A stretch of 64,000 bases of DNA from Spongiihabitans sp965206355 (GCA_965206355.1 OZ242212.1:62001-126000), one strand, 5' to 3'; shown: positions 7,505-16,443, counted from the first letter of the stretch. Translations and numbers: made by a program. Notes: generated from the sequence alone by a model not told the origin.

Positions 7505-9247
7505 ATGCGTACATCACAACTGCTACTGGCCACATTAAAAGAAACTCCTGCCGATGCCGAGGTTATTTCCCACCAACTAATGTTACGCGCCGGTTTGATT
7601 CGACAGGTCGCTGCCGGTATTTATAATTGGTTGCCAATGGGTATGCGCGTGCTACATAAGGTACAACACATTGTCCGCCAAGAAATGGATCAGTCCGGGG
7701 CATTAGAAGTATTGCTACCCGGCGTACAACCAGCGGGACTTTGGCAAGAATCCGGTCGCTGGGAACAATATGGCCCCGAATTACTGCGCTTGCAGGACCG
7801 GCATCATCGTGATTTTTGCCTCGGTCCTACGCACGAGGAAATTATCACCACTCTGGTAAAAGACGAAGTGCGAAGCTATCGACAGTTGCCACTTAATTTC
7901 TACCAGATACAGACCAAATTTCGGGATGAGATTCGCCCGCGATTCGGCGTTATGCGTGGTCGGGAATTTATTATGAAAGATGCCTATTCATTCCATACCA
8001 ATCAGACCTCATTACAAAAAACCTACGATGTCATGTATCAAACATACTGTCGTATTTTTGATCGCATGGAATTGCGTTATCGTGCCGTGGTCGCCGATAG
8101 TGGTAGCATCGGTGGCGATACCTCGCATGAGTTTCATGTACTGGCAGACTCTGGCGAAGATGCCATTGCCTTTTCCAATGTCGGCGACTATGCCGCAAAT
8201 ATGGATCTTGCTGAAGCAGTTGCACCACCTGATTCGCGTTCATCAACCTCCGGTGATAGCGAGGAGGAGATGAAATTGGTGGACACCCCCAATATCAGAA
8301 GCATCAATCATCTGGTTGAACAATTTGATATTGCCATTGAAAAAACCATTAAAACGCTGGTGGTCAAAGCATCGGCTCAGTGTGCGCAACCGCTGGTGGC
8401 ATTATTGGTGCGTGGCGATCACCAGCTAAATACCATCAAGGCAGAGAAGCTGGATGTAGTTGCCAAACCACTGAAAATGGCTGAAGAATCCGAGATTCGC
8501 ACCACTATTGGTGCTGGCCCAGGCTCTCTTGGACCGGTCAATCTGCCGATACCCTTTATTGCTGATCGCAGTGTCGCCGCCCTATCAGATTTTGGCGCTG
8601 GCGCAAATATTGAGGACAAGCACTATTTCGGCATTCACTGGCAACGTGATGTGCGCTTGGGTCTGGTTGCCGATATTCGCAACGTTGTTGAAGGTGATCC
8701 CAGCCCGGATGGCAAAGGTACGCTAACCATTGCACGCGGTGTTGAGGTCGGTCATATTTTCCAACTGGGAACAAAATACAGTCAGTCTATGGCGGCAACA
8801 GTACTCGATGAAGCCGGCAAATCTATTGAAATGGCTATGGGTTGCTATGGTATCGGCGTTACCCGCGTCATCGCCGCCGCCATAGAACAAAACCACGATG
8901 AGCGTGGCATAATCTGGCCCGATTCCATCGCCCCGTTTGATGTCGTTCTACTACCGATTGGCATGCACAAGTCAAGCCATGTCAAAGAGCAGGCTGAACA
9001 AATTTATACGCAGTTACAAAATGCCGGATTCGATGTTTTGCTTGATGACCGTAATGAACGACCAGGGGTCATGTTTGCTGATATGGAATTAATTGGCATT
9101 CCCCATCGCCTAGTTATTGGTGAACGCAGTCTGCAAAGAAGGATGGTGGAATACCATCATCGTGCCACAGCTGTGCAACAGGAATTTGCAGTGGCTTCTT
9201 TAACCGAGCAACTATCTGAGCAAATATCCGCATTGAAAAAACCATAA
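7505..9247 (+). CDS. proS: prolyl-tRNA synthetase, bacterial type with editing domain
   Basis: Charges tRNA-Pro with proline. The 580-residue length is typical of the bacterial ProRS that carries an insertion (INS, YbaK-like) domain clearing misacylated Ala-tRNA. Class II motifs are visible: motif 1 around GIYNWLPMGMRVLHKV, motif 2 FRDEIRPRFGVMRGREFIMKDAYSFH, and motif 3 MGCYGIGVTRVIAA near residue 445. The editing insertion lies roughly between residues 225 and 390. The C-terminal anticodon-binding domain includes LLDDRNERPGVMFADMELIGIPHR. Monocistronic as far as can be seen. Confidence 0.97.
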   Translation: MRTSQLLLATLKETPADAEVISHQLMLRAGLIRQVAAGIYNWLPMGMRVLHKVQHIVRQEMDQSGALEVLLPGVQPAGLWQESGRWEQYGPELLRLQDRHHRDFCLGPTHEEIITTLVKDEVRSYRQLPLNFYQIQTKFRDEIRPRFGVMRGREFIMKDAYSFHTNQTSLQKTYDVMYQTYCRIFDRMELRYRAVVADSGSIGGDTSHEFHVLADSGEDAIAFSNVGDYAANMDLAEAVAPPDSRSSTSGDSEEEMKLVDTPNIRSINHLVEQFDIAIEKTIKTLVVKASAQCAQPLVALLVRGDHQLNTIKAEKLDVVAKPLKMAEESEIRTTIGAGPGSLGPVNLPIPFIADRSVAALSDFGAGANIEDKHYFGIHWQRDVRLGLVADIRNVVEGDPSPDGKGTLTIARGVEVGHIFQLGTKYSQSMAATVLDEAGKSIEMAMGCYGIGVTRVIAAAIEQNHDERGIIWPDSIAPFDVVLLPIGMHKSSHVKEQAEQIYTQLQNAGFDVLLDDRNERPGVMFADMELIGIPHRLVIGERSLQRRMVEYHHRATAVQQEFAVASLTEQLSEQISALKKP

Positions 9248-9340
9248 CCCGATTGCTTTTTAATGACCAAATATGACAGATATAGCAGATATGCCGACTA
9301 TAATGGTCAGAAATCGCTCTGATTTATTGTTGCAAATAGT

Positions 9341-9370
9341 TTATTGTTATGCCAATAAAGGTGCTACACT
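9341..9370 (+). promoter_or_regulatory. possible promoter of the small RNA/csp leader
   Basis: TACACT (9365-9370) resembles a sigma-70 -10 box. A weak -35 (TTATTG at 9341, 18-bp spacing) precedes it. Transcription would begin just before the structured segment described next. Inferred by eye. Confidence 0.4.
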
Positions 9371-9453
9371 CGCGCCCCGATACTGGTATTGGTGATTTGT
9401 CACGAAATCGTATCGTTCGAAGACAGCCTCGTTAATGAGGCTGGCGTTTTTTT
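9371..9453 (+). ncRNA. candidate small RNA or csp 5' leader with terminator
   Basis: About 80 nt with strong secondary structure. CGATAC (9378-9383) pairs with GTATCG (9410-9415). Immediately inside it, GATTT (9394-9398) pairs with AAATC (9405-9409). A second hairpin with a T-run follows. The layout of weak promoter, structured core and intrinsic terminator is that of a bacterial sRNA. Alternatively it is a long 5' leader with attenuator for the cold-shock gene 40 bp downstream, since csp mRNAs often have structured leaders. No known RNA family was recognised. Confidence 0.45.
9424..9453 (+). terminator. intrinsic terminator
   Basis: Seven-base-pair stem CAGCCTC/GAGGCTG with loop GTTAAT, followed by GCG and seven T residues. 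It could terminate proS, the candidate sRNA, or act as an attenuator in front of csp. Confidence 0.75.
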
Positions 9454-9494
9454 AGCCACTCTGGTGGCACATTATTTTGAAGCAAGAGGTTAGT

Positions 9495-9707
9495 ATGTCA
9501 GGTGAATTGGTAAACGGAACCGTTAAGTGGTTCAACGATGCCAAAGGTTTTGGTTTTATTGAACGTGAAGGAGAGCCAGATGTGTTCGTACATTACCGCG
9601 CAATAATTGGTGAAGGTCGAAAAACACTGCGCGATGGTCAACAAGTAACCTTTGAAATCACGGACGGTGAAAAAGGGCCACAAGCCGATAGGGTTACACC
9701 GCTGTAA
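9495..9707 (+). CDS. cold-shock domain protein (CspA family)
   Basis: Small single-stranded nucleic-acid-binding protein acting as an RNA chaperone. The 70-residue product has the complete cold-shock domain: VKWFNDAKGFGFIE (RNP1) and DVFVHY (RNP2). The usual histidine-rich loop is VHYRAIIGEGRKTLRDGQ, where YRAI replaces the commoner FSAI. The ATG at 9495 follows an AAGAGG ribosome-binding site with good spacing; an in-frame TTG 18 bp upstream is unlikely. Preceded by the structured leader/terminator at 9371-9453. Confidence 0.93.
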   Translation: MSGELVNGTVKWFNDAKGFGFIEREGEPDVFVHYRAIIGEGRKTLRDGQQVTFEITDGEKGPQADRVTPL

Positions 9708-10025
9708 AAATTCGGCAATCATGCTATACGTTTGATTGTCGCTTTTATACTACCAACCACTCCCACAGCAACCCATTTCAGTGTAATCACAAGTCGGATA
9801 CGCCTAGATTGGGCTGTTGCGGGTTGGTGATTGTGAACGGGCGCTGTGGGTCGGTTGGTAATGACACCTGAAGTCGAACCTGAATTTTTAGGTTTGTGGA
9901 TATTTGGGGGTGTTGCTTTGTGCCTGAATTTTGAGTCGGAAACCGGTTAACAGCCAGTCAAATACGGCTGTTGTTGTCGATAGTCTTTGCCGTATTCGCT
10001 CATACTGCCCACGCGTGTTGTCGCA
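9708..10025. other. intergenic region, no gene seen
   Basis: About 320 bp between csp and the LysE-type gene. It has G+T-rich runs but no convincing frame, RNA gene or clear terminator. Confidence 0.5.
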
Positions 10026-10640
10026 ATGATGAACTATGAGTTGATTGCCGCTGCCATTACGTTTTTTTTCGTTGCCAGCATTACTCCCGGTCCCAACAAC
10101 CTGATGTTAATGACATCGGCTGTAAACTTTGGATTCAGACGAACCTTGCCACACATGTTTGGTGTCGCCATCGGTTTTACCATAATGGTGTTGCTAGTCG
10201 GGCTCGGTTTGATACAGTTATTTGATGCCTTTCCACTGAGTTATTTAATTCTCAAATCGTTAAGCATTGTTTATCTGCTATTTCTGGCATGGAAAATTGC
10301 CACGACCTCGTCATTCAGCGACAACCCTGACACGGTATCCAGCGGCAAGCCCCTTACCTTTTTGCAAGCGGCGTTGTTTCAATGGGTAAACCCGAAAGCA
10401 TGGGCAATCGCATTGGTCTCCATTAATGTTTATGCCCCGCCATCCCATCCCTTATCGGGTATTGTTCTGGTGGCTTTTTTATTTAGTCTAGTGTGTCTGC
10501 CGTCTGCCACCACATGGGTTTTGCTCGGCACACAATTACGTCGACTGCTAACCTCACCACTTAAACTGCGTCTATTCAATGCCGTTGCCGCATTGCTGTT
10601 GATTTGTTCGCTTTATCCTATTTTATTTGATTGGTTTTAG
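10026..10640 (+). CDS. LysE/RhtB family amino-acid exporter
   Basis: Inner-membrane exporter of about 204 residues with six predicted helices. The family signature near the N-terminus is clear: FFFVASITPGPNNLMLMTSAVNFG, the conserved TPGPN block in helix 1 and loop. A central QWVNPKAWAIAL matches the second conserved NPK motif. The substrate cannot be told from sequence; relatives export basic amino acids, homoserine, threonine or cysteine derivatives. The ATG pair at 10026/10029 is preferred because the next residues (NYELIAAAITFF) begin helix 1. Confidence 0.88.
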   Translation: MMNYELIAAAITFFFVASITPGPNNLMLMTSAVNFGFRRTLPHMFGVAIGFTIMVLLVGLGLIQLFDAFPLSYLILKSLSIVYLLFLAWKIATTSSFSDNPDTVSSGKPLTFLQAALFQWVNPKAWAIALVSINVYAPPSHPLSGIVLVAFLFSLVCLPSATTWVLLGTQLRRLLTSPLKLRLFNAVAALLLICSLYPILFDWF

Positions 10641-10799
10641 CTGGCGACATAACACGCTCATTTGCGTTGCATACCTTCCTGCATTTGTTAGCGCATATGA
10701 CCCCACCCACAATATCCAAGTGTATTGTGCTATATGCTTAAACCAGATTTTCGGTTATGATTACCGTTTTGGCTCGCCGCTAAGCACAACTGGAGGACA

Positions 10800-11573
10800 A
10801 TGATGACTATCCATCCTATTGATTCACAGCAACACTGCCAATCTGGCGACCATCTGGCAGTAGCACGGATTGATTTGGCAGCAGCTTTTCGTCTGGCGGT
10901 ACGGGAAAATTGGCATGAAGGTGTTGCCAACCATTTTAGTCTGGCAGTGTCTGATGACGGTAGCCGGTTTTTGATCAACCCCGGAGGGCGACATTTTTCG
11001 CGCATCAAGGCAAGCGATTTGCTGCTGGTGAATGGTTATGATGACAACACCATGCAGCAGTCCAATCCCCCAGATCCAACCGCTTGGGCAATTCATGGTG
11101 CTATGCACCGCAACTTGCCTCACGCCAGATGTGTGATGCATGTTCATTGCAAATATGCCACTGTCATCGCCTGTCTGCAAGACAGCAACATTTTGCCGAT
11201 AGATCAAAACACCATGCGCTTTTTTGAGCGGGTGGCAATGGATGACCATTATGATGGAATGGGGCTGGGCGACGAAGCGGAACGCCTGACGACGATGCTT
11301 GCTGATAAGTCGGTGCTGATGATGGGTAATCACGGAGTCATGGTTTGTGCCGACAGCGTAGCTGCTGCCTATGATGAACTTTATTATCTGGAAAGATCAT
11401 GCGAAACGCTGGTAACCGCCTACATGACCGGTCAACCGTTGCGGCCAGTATCTGATGAAGTGGCACGCAAAACCCGCGACCAATGGCTCGCTTGCATGAC
11501 AACATCATGCGTCCAGCACTTTGAGCAATTAAAAGCCATCCTCGATGAACAACAACCCGACTACCGCGCTTGA
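10800..11573 (+). CDS. class II aldolase/adducin family protein
   Basis: Zinc-dependent aldolase-fold protein of 257 residues, related to fuculose-phosphate aldolase and ribulose-phosphate epimerase. Metal ligands are visible as HVH in MHVHCKYATV and as the later His in MMGNHGVMV. The N-terminus has ANHFSLAVSDDGSRFLINPGGRHFSRI, the substrate-phosphate region. The ATG at 10800 has a strong GGAGG ribosome-binding site. Many members of this branch are of unknown substrate and do not act as aldolases, so no specific reaction is assigned. It stands alone, followed 54 bp later by ispH. Confidence 0.85.
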   Translation: MMTIHPIDSQQHCQSGDHLAVARIDLAAAFRLAVRENWHEGVANHFSLAVSDDGSRFLINPGGRHFSRIKASDLLLVNGYDDNTMQQSNPPDPTAWAIHGAMHRNLPHARCVMHVHCKYATVIACLQDSNILPIDQNTMRFFERVAMDDHYDGMGLGDEAERLTTMLADKSVLMMGNHGVMVCADSVAAAYDELYYLERSCETLVTAYMTGQPLRPVSDEVARKTRDQWLACMTTSCVQHFEQLKAILDEQQPDYRA

Positions 11574-11626
11574 TGAGGATTGTCATCCTCTGACCATTGC
11601 ATAACCTAACATTTAAGAAAAATTTT

Positions 11627-12553
11627 ATGAGCATACAAGTCATGCTGGCAAATCCGCGAGGTTTTTGTGCGGGGGTGGATCGCGCCATTGAGATTGTGGA
11701 ACGCGCCTTACGCAAATATGGCGCACCGATATATGTCCGACATGATGTGGTACACAATAAATATGTGGTTGATGGGCTGAAAGAAAAAGGGGCAATTTTT
11801 GTGGATGAGCTTGATCAGATTCCCGAACATTCGACCATCGTATTTAGTGCACACGGGGTATCCCAAGCCGTTCGGAGCGAGGCAGAAAGGAGGCATCTCA
11901 ATGTATTTGATGCGACTTGTCCGCTAGTGACCAAGGTTCATATCGAAGTTACCAAATACCGAAAACAAAATCTGGAGATTCTGCTCATCGGACATGCCGG
12001 TCATCCTGAAGTGGAGGGTACTATGGGGCAAATTGAGAACGGCATACATCTTTTAGAAAACATTGAGGATGTGGAAAATCTTTGCGTTACCGATCCGAAC
12101 AAGTTGGCTTATGTCAGCCAAACCACGTTATCTGTGGATGACACGGCAAAGATTATCGATGCGCTCAAGGCACGATACCCGAATATCAAAGGGCCACAAA
12201 AAGAGGATATTTGTTATGCGACTCAGAATCGGCAGGATGCGGTAAAAAAATTAGTGGATAAATGTGATGTGATATTTGTGGTCGGTTCTCACAATAGCTC
12301 AAACTCGAATCGTCTCCGCGAAATTGCCGCATTGCGCCACGTTCCAGCGTATTTGATAGATGGCGCAGAAGAAATAGACGATTCGTGGTTAAAGGGCAAA
12401 ACCTGTGCCGGAGTTACTGCCGGTGCATCCGCACCAGAATCATTGGTTAATCAAGTTATTGAAAAACTAACTACGGTCAATACCGTTACCGTCGAATTGG
12501 ATGGCCCGCTGGAAAATATCTCTTTTTCCCTGCCACCCAAACTCAGGCACTAG
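11627..12553 (+). CDS. ispH: 4-hydroxy-3-methylbut-2-enyl diphosphate reductase
   Basis: Last enzyme of the MEP isoprenoid pathway, reducing HMBPP to IPP and DMAPP with a [4Fe-4S] cluster. At 308 residues it has normal length. The three cluster cysteines are recognisable in GFCAGV (near residue 12), DATCPLV (near 97) and EDICYATQNRQ (near 197). The active-site block GHPEVEGTMG with catalytic Glu is intact. The ATG at 11627 (MSIQVMLANPRGFCAGV) fits the family start. The upstream sequence is A-rich and lacks a strong ribosome-binding site. Confidence 0.96.
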   Translation: MSIQVMLANPRGFCAGVDRAIEIVERALRKYGAPIYVRHDVVHNKYVVDGLKEKGAIFVDELDQIPEHSTIVFSAHGVSQAVRSEAERRHLNVFDATCPLVTKVHIEVTKYRKQNLEILLIGHAGHPEVEGTMGQIENGIHLLENIEDVENLCVTDPNKLAYVSQTTLSVDDTAKIIDALKARYPNIKGPQKEDICYATQNRQDAVKKLVDKCDVIFVVGSHNSSNSNRLREIAALRHVPAYLIDGAEEIDDSWLKGKTCAGVTAGASAPESLVNQVIEKLTTVNTVTVELDGPLENISFSLPPKLRH

Positions 12554-12862
12554 ATGGATTGTGGACAAGGGCCACGCAATCGCATTGTTTTGACAGCCGC
12601 CTACCCTCGCCCATTTTGTTGGGTCGTCAAATCGCTACCTATCTGCCAGCCTTCTGTAACTGCTTGACTGAACAGATTACGGGAGCTAGGATTGTCGGCA
12701 ACTCTGTCTTTTGCGAGGATTTGCCCATGTCCGCTACCTTGAAACATGATTATGACAGGTTGGAATTTTTGTCTCCGATTGATGTGATTAGCCGGCAACA
12801 AGCACGGCAATCAAGCAAGCGGTCGTAAACGAATAACTGCGAATCTTGCCCGACTTATCGCT
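12554..12862. other. intergenic region, no convincing gene
   Basis: About 310 bp between ispH and the cysH remnant. Short frames exist on both strands (for example 12559-12828 plus, 12601-12810 minus), but none resembles a known family or has a good start. It may be eroded coding sequence. Confidence 0.4.
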
Positions 12863-13647
12863 TCAGAAATTGATATGCAGACCACATTCGCGGCTTTCCT
12901 ACCCTTTGGTGGGATCGTAATAATCTGTTTCGTTAGGCAGATTGTTGGCTTGCAGATAGCGATCCATATCGGCTTCAGTCCAATTCATAATCGGTGCTAT
13001 TTTAAGGTAGCCCTCTTTGGTGCGGCTAACGATGTCCATATTTTTGCGGTGATCGGTTTGGTCACGACGCAGATCAGTAATCCATACTTGCGGTTTGATT
13101 TCATCAAAGGCGCGTTGGAAAGGCTCCAGTTTGATCTGACGGGTAAATTCTGCATACAACGGTCGCCCACTTTGGGAATGCCTTTCATCAATACATTTCG
13201 CCGTGCCGGGGTCATCTTAGGGGTGTAAACATCTACAACCAAATCCAGTTCGCTAATCAATTTCTCGGCAAAACGATAGGTGGCAGATGAATTATAACCC
13301 GTGCCCACTCAGATAATATGAGACCTTTGCACGAAAGCCATTTCACCTGCATGCTGCGTTAAAATCGTACTCAATCGGTCATTTATAAGCATAAACTCCC
13401 TCATTCCGTGCGTTTTTGCCTTGCCTAAAAGCGAAATCATCTTCCGTGCAAAGGTCTCAATATGGATGTTCGGTATAATACGTGTGACCAGATGCAGGAT
13501 GACGGCGGCATGATCGCCAAGAGTCGTGCTCATAAAAGCACGTTTGTTGAGGCTATTAACTCAGCGGATGATGTCCTCATGTGGTTTGTCAGTTAGTGCG
13601 CGGTTAATGGCAACCAAATCGCTGTCGGTGGTTTATGTTTCTGACAT
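12863..13647 (-). pseudogene. cysH: phosphoadenosine phosphosulfate reductase (cysH), disrupted
   Basis: CysH reduces PAPS to sulfite in assimilatory sulfate reduction. Reading from ATG 13647, the gene has a TAA at codon 5. DLVAINRALTDKPHEDIIR then runs into a TGA where a Trp is expected, and STTLGDHAAVILHLVTRIIPNI is cut by MITE copy 4. After the MITE come GTGYNSSATYRFAEKL, a frameshift near 13160, KLEPFQRAFDEIKPQVWITDLRR, a TAG just before the catalytic tail, and ECGLH. All core motifs remain recognisable, so decay is recent. No Cys-Cys pair precedes KLEP, which favours a PAPS rather than APS reductase. Surely non-functional. Confidence 0.93.
13320..13458 (-). mobile_element. MITE-like repeat copy 4 (139-bp form), inside cysH
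   Basis: Reverse-oriented copy inserted within the cysH reading frame, between codons for IIPN and GTGYN. AATAT is duplicated on both sides (perfect 5-bp target duplication). It gives direct proof that this element moves and can inactivate genes. Confidence 0.95.
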
Positions 13648-13859
13648 TTCTTATCGTTACTTGAATTTATAAAACAGCTACCGATCAGGCTTCAATTGAA
13701 AGCGGCGATTATATGCCAAATCATGCTAATGTTGCGCCTCTGATTGCATCAGTACCATAGAAAAAGTACTAGGGAAAAATGACGGCGCAACCTCACCGAG
13801 CAATCCGCAGCAAAACCATAGAGAAAAGCAATGATAAACGATATGCGCTATAACACTGA

Positions 13860-14786
13860 TTGGGTGATAAATTGAGCCGCCAACCCGCTCCGAGCCGTAC
13901 CACTCACACCGTTGACCCGACTACGAAAGCGATTGTGATGCTGGTCGTCGCCACGCTGTTTTTTGCCTCGCAGGATGCCTTGACCAAGCATCTGATGCAA
14001 ACACTGGCAGCCTATCAGATTGTGGCAGTTCGATTTTTCTTTTTCGCTTTGTTCGCGCTACTGTATGTCAGTCGCAGAATCGGGGTTAAGGTGGCATTTC
14101 GTTCACAGCATCACTGGCTACAGATTTCCAGAGGGTTGTTGCTTTCCGGCGAGATTGCCATGTTCGCCTATGCCATCCAGTTTCTTGGGCTCGCTGAAAT
14201 GCACACTATTTTTGCTTGTTTTCCGATTCTGGTTACGGTGTTGTCGGTACCACTTTTGCGGGAGTCGGTTGGCTGGCGGCGGTGGCTGGCAGTGTTTTTC
14301 GGATTCGTTGGAACACTCATTATTCTACGCCCCGGTGTCGGGATTTTTCAGCCAGCGGTGGTGCTTGCACTAATTTCGGCATTGATGTTCGCGTTTTATA
14401 ACATTCTCACCCGCAAAGTGTCCCGTTATGATTCATTTGAGACCTCGCTACTCTACATGGGTGTGGTTGGTTTTTTAGGCAGTGTGATTATCGCACCATT
14501 TTACTGGCAACCAGTTGCCACAACCGATGCTATCTGGTTGTTACTGATTAGTGTCTCTTCAATTATCGGTCATTTGCTATTGATTAAATCACTGGCACTG
14601 GTTCCAGCGGTTATATTGCAACCATTCAACTATTTTACATTGGTTTGGGCGATCATTATCGGTTTCTTGCTGTATGGCGAGGTGCTGTCTTTGACCACGT
14701 TACTGGGTGCCAGCATCGTTGTCGGTAGCGGTATTTTCATCGCTTATCGGGAATACAAACTCATGCACAGGACGCGTATTATTTGA
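13860..14786 (+). CDS. DMT superfamily (EamA) transporter
   Basis: Integral membrane permease of about 308 residues with ten predicted helices arranged as two EamA repeats. These start near residues 24 (AIVMLVVATLFFASQDALTK) and 160 (ALISALMFAFYNILTRK). EamA proteins export or import metabolites such as amino acids or carnitine derivatives; the substrate cannot be assigned. The start is a TTG at 13860 with no strong ribosome-binding site, so the first residues are uncertain. The 3' end runs into a 41-bp tandem repeat. Confidence 0.85.
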   Translation: MGDKLSRQPAPSRTTHTVDPTTKAIVMLVVATLFFASQDALTKHLMQTLAAYQIVAVRFFFFALFALLYVSRRIGVKVAFRSQHHWLQISRGLLLSGEIAMFAYAIQFLGLAEMHTIFACFPILVTVLSVPLLRESVGWRRWLAVFFGFVGTLIILRPGVGIFQPAVVLALISALMFAFYNILTRKVSRYDSFETSLLYMGVVGFLGSVIIAPFYWQPVATTDAIWLLLISVSSIIGHLLLIKSLALVPAVILQPFNYFTLVWAIIIGFLLYGEVLSLTTLLGASIVVGSGIFIAYREYKLMHRTRII

Positions 14787-14810
14787 CCTAATCGGCATAA
14801 ATACCCACTA

Positions 14811-14918
14811 CAGCTTGCTTTATTTGACTCAATTCGCAAGCCATATCGGTGCAGCTTGCTTTATTTGACTCAATTCGCAAGCCATATCGGTGCAGATTGC
14901 TTTATTTGACCCAATCCG
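14811..14918. repeat. 41-bp tandem repeat, about 2.6 units
   Basis: Unit begins CAGCTTGCTTTATTTGACTC and recurs at 14811, 14852 and 14893 (the third is truncated and diverged). It lies between the DMT transporter stop and the rsmD start. A degenerate earlier unit may overlap the transporter's last codons (TATTTGACC near 14780). Origin unclear; could be a slippage product. Confidence 0.85.
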
Positions 14919-14937
14919 TAGCGCATAATCCATCGTT

Positions 14938-15570
14938 ATGAAACGATTAGGGCAATTACGGATTATCGGTGGACAGTGGAAGCGCAGGCAAATTCGATTT
15001 CCGCCTGTTAACGATTTACGACCCTCAGCAGATGCTACCCGCGAAACTGTTTTTAACTGGTTACGCAATGATCTACTTGGTAGCGTCTGTCTTGATCTGT
15101 ATGCTGGCAGTGGTGCCTTTGGTTTCGAGGTAGCCTCTCGTGGTGCAGCGACTGTGGTCATGGTCGAGCGACATCGTCAGGTTATCCAAAGTTTACGCCA
15201 AACCCGAGATATATTGAACGCCGAGAACCTCATTGAAATCCATCATGCTACGGTATTACAGTATCTGCAATCGCTCACGCAACACACCACAATGCGCCGC
15301 CCTGAAACACCAGAACCTGATAGGCGAAAATTTGATGTGGTGTTTATGGATCCGCCCTTCAGAGATACTAATCTCGGTGAAATATGCCAATCACTGATTA
15401 GCTGTAACTGCCTCAATGACGATGCGCTGATTTATATTGAGTCGCAAAAATCAAATTCCCCCTTACCAATTCCATCAACTTGGCATATCATCAGAGAGTC
15501 TCAGCGTGGTAGGGTTCAATCTACACTCATAACGACTAGCCACAGAAATGCTAGGGTTCAACGCTCATAA
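14938..15570 (+). CDS. rsmD: 16S rRNA (guanine966-N2)-methyltransferase RsmD
   Basis: Methylates G966 of 16S rRNA during 30S maturation. The 210-residue Rossmann-fold enzyme shows RIIGGQWKRRQIRFP at the N-terminus, the family's RPSADATRETVFNWL segment, the SAM-binding LDLYAGSGAFGFE, and the catalytic FMDPPF. The C-terminal ~15 residues (Ser/Thr/Arg-rich) are not conserved and are encoded by a short direct repeat (TAGGGTTCAA...CGACTA) present twice around 15511-15580. It is followed 16 bp later by coaD, the common rsmD-coaD pairing. Confidence 0.95.
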   Translation: MKRLGQLRIIGGQWKRRQIRFPPVNDLRPSADATRETVFNWLRNDLLGSVCLDLYAGSGAFGFEVASRGAATVVMVERHRQVIQSLRQTRDILNAENLIEIHHATVLQYLQSLTQHTTMRRPETPEPDRRKFDVVFMDPPFRDTNLGEICQSLISCNCLNDDALIYIESQKSNSPLPIPSTWHIIRESQRGRVQSTLITTSHRNARVQRS

Positions 15571-15586
15571 CGACTAACCGCAGAAC

Positions 15587-16087
15587 ATGGCAAAAATAGC
15601 GATTTATCCGGGAACATTTGATCCCATTACCAACGGTCATAGTGATCTGCTGATTCGGGCGGCACGGATGTTTAGTCGCGTGTTATTAGCCATCGCAGAT
15701 AATCCGGAAAAATCACCACTGTTTTCTCTGGATGAACGAATTTATTTGGCTAAAACGGCTTTGCAGGATTCGGTAGGCGAAAATTCGGGAAATATTGAAG
15801 TCATCGGATTCCATGGGTTACTGATAGATTTTGCTCGTGAGTATAATGCCGATGTTATTATTCGGGGATTACGCGCCGTTTCAGATTTCGAGTATGAATT
15901 CCAGTTGGCATCTATGAATCGTAAACTGGATAGCGACATCGAAACGGTGTTTTTAACGCCATCGGAAAACCATACTTTCGTTTCAGCTAGCATGGTCAAA
16001 GAGATTGCGCGTTATGGTGGGGATGTCAGTCAATTTGTCCATAAAAAAGTGTTCATTGCCTTGATTGAGAAATTCAATGCTAAATAA
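15587..16087 (+). CDS. coaD: phosphopantetheine adenylyltransferase
   Basis: Penultimate step of coenzyme A synthesis: transfers AMP from ATP to 4'-phosphopantetheine. The 166-residue length is standard. Nucleotidyltransferase motifs are complete: YPGTFDPITNGH (the TxGH-type site) at the N-terminus, IIRGLRAVSDFEYEFQLASMN in the middle, and the C-terminal FVSASMVKEIARYGGDVS signature. The last CoA step (coaE) is encoded at 47.1-47.7 kb in this window. It lies in an rsmD-coaD-ferredoxin neighbourhood common in gammaproteobacteria. Confidence 0.97.
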   Translation: MAKIAIYPGTFDPITNGHSDLLIRAARMFSRVLLAIADNPEKSPLFSLDERIYLAKTALQDSVGENSGNIEVIGFHGLLIDFAREYNADVIIRGLRAVSDFEYEFQLASMNRKLDSDIETVFLTPSENHTFVSASMVKEIARYGGDVSQFVHKKVFIALIEKFNAK

Positions 16088-16443
16088 AGGACACGAACAA
16101 CTGACAGACATCAATAGTGTTATAAAGCAGATCGTCGGTTCAAACCTGACACCGCACCAACCAAGCCGGAAAAGGCACCATCAGCCGAACAATTAAAGCA
16201 AGAATGGAAGCTAGTCAGGTGGTAAAATACTTACTTTTTGGGGCAACAAGTATAAGTCCCTAAATAATCAACCCACTAAAATTCAGGATGCCTGTAGCAC
16301 AGTGATCGGTATCAGAGAGACCTGTATTATGATCGGTGTTTTGGTAACTCGTAGATCCGCTACGCCAGTGCCTAGCAGCAGACGCACGCACCGGCATCAT
16401 CATAAAAAATAACCATGACTAGACGCTGTCAGGAGAATGTTTA
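16088..16443. other. intergenic region with a tRNA-like T-arm
   Basis: About 355 bp without a gene. At 16134-16150 GTCGG-TTCAAAC-CTGAC forms a T-arm-like hairpin with the conserved TTCAAAC loop, followed by ACCGCACCA as at a tRNA 3' end. No matching 5' half (acceptor, D and anticodon arms) was found. It is at most a tRNA 3' fragment, or chance. Confidence 0.35.

Noticed and set aside
12559..12828. 89-codon plus-strand frame after ispH
   Set aside because: No family resemblance, no ribosome-binding site, and an equally long frame on the other strand.
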